In this document: piece after piece, positions 6,606 to 10,181 of the stretch | Layout: each line of letters begins with the position of its first letter | How positions within the stretch are numbered: position 1 is the first letter of the stretch | Assembly (NCBI GenBank): GCA_043769845.1 | Contig: JAYVIX010000014.1 | Coordinates: 1 to 10,181, forward strand | From: UBA9547 sp043769845 | GTDB taxonomy: Bacteria > Bacteroidota > Bacteroidia > Cytophagales > UBA9547 | DNA: 10,181 bases | Direction: 5' to 3' | Program-made: the position numbers and the translations under genes | The notes under the pieces: model-generated | The model's database searches: none | What the model saw: the letters and a program-made list of their open reading frames with translations, nothing else | What the model was told of the DNA's origin: nothing

Positions 6606-6736
6606 CCTCCCCTGATCAAAGCTTTGCTTTGATCGTCCCCTCAAGAGGGGAACTTAAGAGCTTCGCATTGTTCGGAGTGACGTAAAAGTCCCCCTCCCGA
6701 GGGGGAGATTGAGACGCAAGTCTCAATCGGGGGAGG
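6606..6736 (-). repeat. DUF559-associated multi-hairpin repeat, copy C (inverted)
   Basis: A 131-bp unit in reverse orientation to copies A and B. The outer parts and hairpin arms match: GATCAAAGC/GCTTTGATC at 6614-6634, TCCCCTC/GAGGGGA around 6636-6651, CCCCCTC/GAGGGGG at 6690-6705 and GATTGAGAC/GTCTCAATC at 6707-6728. The middle (about 6652-6687) is longer than in A and B and of different sequence (GAGCTTCGCATTGTTCGG...). Its outer end stops 2 nt from the stop codon of the T9SS-domain gene, and its inner end supplies a GGAGG ahead of the DUF559 start. Confidence 0.88.
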
Positions 6737-6738
6737 TT

Positions 6739-7464
6739 TTACTCCTTCACAAACTTCTGCACTAACCCAGCCGACTGCACAAAATAAACACCTGAATGAA
6801 TCCCAGAAACGTCCATTGTGCCTTTTCCTGAAAGAATTGTTTTGCCAAAAGCATCATACACAGTAGCTTCTTGGTTCAAGTGCAAAATGTCTTTTACTGG
6901 GTTTGGATAAAAAAGAGTATGTTGGATCTTAGTTTCAGTTTCCAATGCAGTCACTACCGATACGCTATTTCCTGATAGGTTGATAATGTAATCTTTGGCA
7001 TTTGGGGTATACAAAGTTACGGTCATGGTGGCAGTTTTGATACCAACGTTTTTAAACTTTGCTGGTATGCATTGTTCAAAGGTTTCAGTACCCCAATTAC
7101 TTGTAAAAAAAGGTTCTTCATACAAAAAATCTATAGGATTAAAAGTAACGGTGATGGTACCTTTATTATTTAGAATAGTGCCTGAACTACCACTTGTAAT
7201 GACAAAATTGGGTTCGCCAAACGAAGTTGGACAATAATCATTACTCACAAAATCTAGATCTTGATCAATTGTTGCTTCAAATGTAGATCCATTTGCAATA
7301 CCTGAGATAGTAAAAACAGTTTGTAAGCTGGTATTCACTTTTACTTGACTGAAATCGTGAGAAAAAGTATTAGCCGAAGTACTTTTTAGGACTGGCGAAA
7401 ATGTTTGCGCATTTGCAATGAGCAAACTAGAAGATAAGCAAGCGATGATGTAAAGATGTTTCAT
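6739..7464 (-). CDS. Secreted protein with T9SS type A sorting domain
   Basis: A 241-residue protein with a Sec signal peptide (cleavage about after ANA19). Residues about 35-167 form a beta-sandwich like the ASPM/SPD-2/Hydin or 'choice-of-anchor' Ig-like modules: FSQVKVNTSLQTVFTISG, then GTITVTFNP, then GIKTATMTVTLYTPNAKDY and a closing INLSG. C78 and C132 could form a disulfide. Residues about 183-241 are the T9SS C-terminal sorting domain: FYPNPVKDILHL, VYDAFGKTILSG, VSGIHSGVYFVQ and the basic end VQKFVKE. Type IX secretion would carry it across the outer membrane, after which the sorting domain is removed or used for attachment. It is the second gene of an operon, 21 nt after the S74 gene. 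Its stop codon is 2 nt from repeat copy C, whose hairpins may act as the 3' end of the message. Confidence 0.88.
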   Translation of the reverse strand: MKHLYIIACLSSSLLIANAQTFSPVLKSTSANTFSHDFSQVKVNTSLQTVFTISGIANGSTFEATIDQDLDFVSNDYCPTSFGEPNFVITSGSSGTILNNKGTITVTFNPIDFLYEEPFFTSNWGTETFEQCIPAKFKNVGIKTATMTVTLYTPNAKDYIINLSGNSVSVVTALETETKIQHTLFYPNPVKDILHLNQEATVYDAFGKTILSGKGTMDVSGIHSGVYFVQSAGLVQKFVKE

Positions 7465-7485
7465 GGTTATAAGGTTTGAATTTTA

Positions 7486-9621
7486 TTATTTGGAAGCTTT
7501 TATACCTTCATTTTTTCCAACCAATTCTAGCAACAATTGCATTTGAATATTCATTGAGTGTATAGAAGTTTCCAAAGATTGAATGCGCGATTCATTGTTG
7601 TGTGCTTTATTTTCTTTGGCCGAAATCTCCGATTTCAAAGACTCAATTTGTTTCTGTTGTTCTTTGATGGCTTCAATCAATACAGGTACCAAGTGGCTAT
7701 ATCTTACTGATTTATAACCAGCCTCGTCTGTATCTACCAACTCTGGGAATACTTTTTCCAATTCTTGGGCAATAACTCCAATGTCCTTTTTAGTTTTTAA
7801 ACTATCCGATTTCCAGAAGTAACTGACACCATTTATGGCATTTACTTTTGTTAATACATTTTCCAATTTATTCACATCTGTTTTGTATCGGCTATCAGAT
7901 GATTCGGTAATGTTTTCCGTTTTTATTCTTCCATTTACAGTCAATACATTCTTTCCTTTTGAAGCACCATTACCAACAGTAACCGAAGTACCAGTATTGG
8001 ATAAAAAAGAGGTAGTATCCCATTCAGTACCTGTATAAAATAATGTTTGGTTTGTAACTGCATTGGGAAGGCTTCCTTTCGATGCTTGCCAAGTACCATT
8101 TCCATCAGCATCAGAAGTTAATACATAATCAGTAACATCTTTTAGTGTTGAAAGTTGAAATGAATCAACTAAAATTCCATTGTTAACTTCTAAAAATCTT
8201 TTAGGTGCAATAGTATTAATACCAACTTTCCCCTCTTTTGTCAAAGTCACCATGGTGTTAGAAGTATATGTTTCATCTGCACTAATAGCTGGGTTTTTGC
8301 TTATCCCGAATTTCATAGAACCACTTGAAGGGTCTAAAGAAATACTACCTCCATAACCTTTCGAAATTGAAAGATTAGAATTATTTGAAAAATATTGATT
8401 AAACCCAATCGCTGCACTAGACAAACTAACCCCAGTACCTTCACCTCCAAATATTGCAGACACGCCATTATATTTTCCTCTTTGTTCAAAAGCAGCTCTT
8501 ACTTTATTAGTGTCAATAGGATTTAGTGTACCTAAAACTACATTTCCAGTTGCATCAAAAGTCATTCTAGTTTTATTATCAGTCTTGATTTTGAAACCAA
8601 TAGCATCATTTGAACCAATGTAATTTTCGCCTGCTTTTGTACCTATATTCCCACTCAAAGACCAACCATTACCTGCCGATGGAGTTGGTTTCCAAGCATC
8701 ACCATTCCAAGTAAGCACATCGCCTTTGGTGGAGCCTTTTTTCAGGCCAATAGTATCTCCATCAATTTGCAAACTTTTGGACTTGTATTGAATGGCTGAA
8801 TCAGCTACAAGTCTTAATTTTCCTTCTTTGACTTTAAGTATAAAATTTTCTTTCTCACCTGTTCTAAGAGAAAGATCCAAACTATCAAGTTTAGGTCTTC
8901 TCACTCTTAAAAATCCTTTGACTGTATCAATTGTAATACCATCTACTTTCGCCCCAATTTTTGAGCCGTTTACTACAATACCCCCATCTGCAACATTTTG
9001 AGTTGAGCCAGTGGGAGAGATTACCTGAGTTGCCCATTTTATCCCATCCCAAACCAATAAATAATTGCCGTTGGCAGATGGATTAGCATCTAATTTTATA
9101 TATTTAGTATGGTCTATTGTACTATTTATAGTAAGTGTTCCTGCTGTCGCAGAATCAATAGCAATACCAGTTCCTCCTAAAATATTTTTACCTGCCCTTC
9201 CGACCTCTGTCGCTACTGTTCCAGCAATGTTGGAATAAAGTGCATAAGGAACACTTAATAATTGTGCATCTCCTATTGATACAAATCCAGTCCCTAGGTT
9301 AATTTCAACTTTAATATTTGTATTTCCGCCAGCCCAATTGATCATTGATAATGTACTATTCGGATTACTCGAAGAGCCTCCTCCAATCTTTATAGAAAAT
9401 AGACCATATTTGTTAGTTGGGATATTATTATGAGTTTCTGTATAAGTATTATTAGACAAGTCCGTAATAGTTATTTTTACGGAAACCGTTTTGTCAGCTA
9501 AAAACTCCCCAGTCACATCACGAGCGACCGCCTGATAGTTGAACATTTTTGGCGCATTCTGCGAAAAACCACTTGCAACAGCTAATAAAAATAGAATCGA
9601 GGGTAATAATAATCGTTTCAT
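7486..9621 (-). CDS. S74 (tail-fiber type) self-processing surface protein
   Basis: A 711-residue protein. Residues 1-20 are a signal peptide (cleaved near GFS|Q). Residues 27-130 form the N-terminal domain common in Bacteroidota surface proteins, from FNYQAVARD to LLSVPYALYS. A long beta-rich, Ser/Thr/Asn/Gly-rich stalk follows, with short repeats such as DSLDLSLRTGE and GDVLTWNGDAWKP. Residues about 575-650 are a Peptidase_S74 intramolecular chaperone: SDSRYKTD contains the expected Ser-Lys dyad (S575, K580), followed by IGVIAQELEKVFPELV and YKSVRYSHLVPVLIEAIKEQ. Residues about 651-703 are a coiled coil. S74 domains trimerise, help fold the stalk and cut themselves off. The stalk is therefore probably a trimeric fibre; surface display is inferred. 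It has no T9SS sorting domain, but its operon partner does. Confidence 0.88.
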   Translation of the reverse strand: MKRLLLPSILFLLAVASGFSQNAPKMFNYQAVARDVTGEFLADKTVSVKITITDLSNNTYTETHNNIPTNKYGLFSIKIGGGSSSNPNSTLSMINWAGGNTNIKVEINLGTGFVSIGDAQLLSVPYALYSNIAGTVATEVGRAGKNILGGTGIAIDSATAGTLTINSTIDHTKYIKLDANPSANGNYLLVWDGIKWATQVISPTGSTQNVADGGIVVNGSKIGAKVDGITIDTVKGFLRVRRPKLDSLDLSLRTGEKENFILKVKEGKLRLVADSAIQYKSKSLQIDGDTIGLKKGSTKGDVLTWNGDAWKPTPSAGNGWSLSGNIGTKAGENYIGSNDAIGFKIKTDNKTRMTFDATGNVVLGTLNPIDTNKVRAAFEQRGKYNGVSAIFGGEGTGVSLSSAAIGFNQYFSNNSNLSISKGYGGSISLDPSSGSMKFGISKNPAISADETYTSNTMVTLTKEGKVGINTIAPKRFLEVNNGILVDSFQLSTLKDVTDYVLTSDADGNGTWQASKGSLPNAVTNQTLFYTGTEWDTTSFLSNTGTSVTVGNGASKGKNVLTVNGRIKTENITESSDSRYKTDVNKLENVLTKVNAINGVSYFWKSDSLKTKKDIGVIAQELEKVFPELVDTDEAGYKSVRYSHLVPVLIEAIKEQQKQIESLKSEISAKENKAHNNESRIQSLETSIHSMNIQMQLLLELVGKNEGIKASK

Positions 9622-9639
9622 TACGAGTAATTACGGAGT

Positions 9640-9665
9640 ATGCCTTAAATACAAATTTAAGGCAT
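9640..9665. promoter_or_regulatory. Operator-like palindrome over the S74 promoter
   Basis: A perfect 11-bp inverted repeat, ATGCCTTAAAT (9640-9650) and its complement (9655-9665), separated by ACAA. It covers the whole -7 box (9652-9659) and the expected transcription start, the place where a dimeric repressor would bind. No T-run follows, so it is not a terminator. It could also form a hairpin at the 5' end of the transcript. Confidence 0.5.
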
Positions 9666-9682
9666 TAAGTAACTTGGTCAAA
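9652..9682 (-). promoter_or_regulatory. Bacteroidota-type promoter for the S74/T9SS operon
   Basis: Reading the minus strand, TTTG (9682-9679) is followed after 19 nt by TAAATTTG (9659-9652), an exact match to TAnnTTTG. Transcription would start near 9645, about 24 nt before the ATG at 9621. Confidence 0.7.
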
Positions 9683-9709
9683 GCGAAAGGATATTAAAAA
9701 GTTACATGA

Positions 9710-9758
9710 AACCTATCAAACCTTCAAGGTTTTTAAAACCTTGAAGGTTTGATAGGTT
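9710..9758. repeat. 49-bp perfect palindrome
   Basis: Two exact 24-bp arms (9710-9733 and 9735-9758) around a single T; AACCTATCAAACCTTCAAGG begins the left arm. CCTTCAAGG within each arm is itself nearly self-complementary, so it can fold in more than one way. It lies between divergent genes, where a terminator is not needed. It resembles Bacteroidota intergenic palindromes I remember; a REP-like role or cruciform formation is possible. Confidence 0.85.
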
Positions 9759-9782
9759 CACAATCGAATGCCTTTCAAAATT

Positions 9783-9812
9783 TTGGTTTAGCTTTGTGGT
9801 TCGATATTTTTA
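9783..9812 (+). promoter_or_regulatory. Candidate promoter for parB
   Basis: TTG (9783-9785), 19 nt, then TATTTTTA (9805-9812), one mismatch from TAnnTTTG. It would give an almost leaderless or very short-leader parB message, starting about at 9819. It suggests parB is transcribed on its own here. Confidence 0.4.
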
Positions 9813-9821
9813 TTTCGATAA

Positions 9822-10181
9822 ATGTCAGATAACAAGAAAAAACCTGCGATGGGCAGAGGCTTAAGTGCCTTACTTTCAGATGCGCCTCTATCTCATCCTT
9901 CCGAACCTTTGGCTGTGCCTGAAGAGGCTTTGGTTTCTACTGGTTCGATCACCGAGCTTCCTATTGACCAAATAGAAGCCAATGCTGGTCAACCAAGAAC
10001 GTATTTTGATGAAGATGCATTGCTCGAATTGGCCGAATCGATCAGAGTGCAGGGCATTATTCAGCCCATTACGGTACGTAGACTTAGCGAAAAAGAATAC
10101 CAGATTATCTCGGGGGAAAGACGTTTTAGAGCCAGCAAATTGCTTGGTTTAGAGTCGATTCCGGCATATATAAGAGTTGCC
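9822..10181 (+). CDS. parB: ParB chromosome-partitioning protein (3' truncated by window edge)
   Basis: ATG 9822 opens 120 codons that run off the window. The N-terminus MSDNKKKPAMGRGLSALLSD holds the ParA-interacting GRGLSALL motif. After an acidic linker comes the CTPase/N-engagement domain: LPIDQIEANAGQPRTYFDED, LAESIRVQGIIQPITVRR, and ISGERRFRASKLLGLESIPA, which includes the GERRFRA box that binds CTP and contacts the partner. The parS-binding helix-turn-helix would be beyond the edge. ParB loads at parS as a clamp and, with ParA, segregates the origin. In many genomes parA is directly upstream; here the upstream neighbour is the divergent S74 gene. No consensus parS (TGTTNCACGTGNAACA-like) is visible. 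Confidence 0.97.
   Translation, partial: MSDNKKKPAMGRGLSALLSDAPLSHPSEPLAVPEEALVSTGSITELPIDQIEANAGQPRTYFDEDALLELAESIRVQGIIQPITVRRLSEKEYQIISGERRFRASKLLGLESIPAYIRVA

Larger units (their letters stand above)
6085..6736. mobile_element. Putative DUF559 cassette with long inverted repeats
   Basis: A 652-bp unit: copy B, the DUF559 gene, and copy C in inverted orientation. Both outer ends are CCTCCCCCGATTGAGAC reading inward, and both GATCAAAG ends face the gene. The symmetry, minimal spacing and a solo copy elsewhere suggest a small mobile or formerly mobile element. I could not see a convincing target-site duplication at 6085/6736, so mobility is inference. Confidence 0.55.

Noticed and set aside
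6597..6644. Extended TTG start for the DUF559 protein
   Set aside because: The added residues (RGRSKQSFDQGRQPT) are translation of repeat copy C, and ATG 6596 has a well-placed GGAGG.
4249..6736. CRISPR array made from the repeated palindromes
   Set aside because: There are only three copies, with long irregular spacing and one inverted; the repeats are too long and no cas gene is present.
6077..6745. Target-site duplication around the DUF559 cassette
   Set aside because: The left flank (TTATTTCG) and right flank (TTTTACTC) share only a few T residues; not convincing.
7486..9621. Prophage tail-fibre gene, suggested by the S74 domain
   Set aside because: It has a signal peptide and the Bacteroidota N-terminal surface domain, and no phage genes are nearby.

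Overview
The window looks like chromosomal DNA from a member of the Bacteroidota, probably a Cytophagales-type bacterium (the phylum is well supported, the order is a guess). The signs are a type IX secretion (T9SS) sorting domain, a FISUMP lipoprotein, an S74 'tail fiber' surface protein with the Bacteroidota-type N-terminal domain, promoters of the TTG / TAnnTTTG type, and mostly SD-less starts.

Layout. 1-970 (+): the 3' part of an NmrA-like NAD(P)-binding oxidoreductase, followed 4 nt later by a small four-helix DUF5367-type membrane protein; a strong hairpin terminator closes this pair (986-1028). 1279-3333 (+): a large radical SAM protein with a cobalamin-binding-like N-terminal half. 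3334-4489 is a scarred region. It holds the first 32 codons of a lost minus-strand cytochrome c-like gene, one intact small secreted Spy/LTXXQ-like gene (3641-4024, +), a decayed second copy of the radical SAM C-terminus (4093-4202), a solo ~122-bp multi-hairpin repeat (copy A), a bidirectional terminator and a 57-bp imperfect palindrome. 4490-5908 (-): a FISUMP-domain lipoprotein. 6085-6736: a compact cassette in which a DUF559 (Vsr-like PD-(D/E)XK) nuclease gene sits between two inverted copies (B and C) of the same repeat. 6739-9621 (-): a two-gene surface operon, with an S74 self-processing protein first and a T9SS sorting-domain protein second. 9822-10181 (+): the start of parB, running off the window.

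The most notable object is the DUF559 cassette. The nuclease gene is bounded by inverted ~120-131-bp repeats that share terminal CCTCCCC/GGGGAGG ends and four internal hairpins. The inner repeat end on one side supplies a consensus Shine-Dalgarno sequence for the nuclease; on the other side the repeat supplies its last codons and stop. A lone copy of the same repeat lies about 1.7 kb away. This has the shape of a small mobile element with a non-autonomous derivative, comparable in logic to REP/RAYT systems but with a Vsr-like nuclease. I infer mobility; the window alone cannot prove it.

How the genes relate: the S74 and T9SS proteins share one promoter, which overlaps an 11-bp-arm dyad, and probably build or decorate the cell surface; the FISUMP lipoprotein is also envelope-exposed. 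parB is a housekeeping chromosome-segregation gene and here lacks an adjacent upstream parA. A 49-bp perfect palindrome stands in the divergent intergenic space before it.
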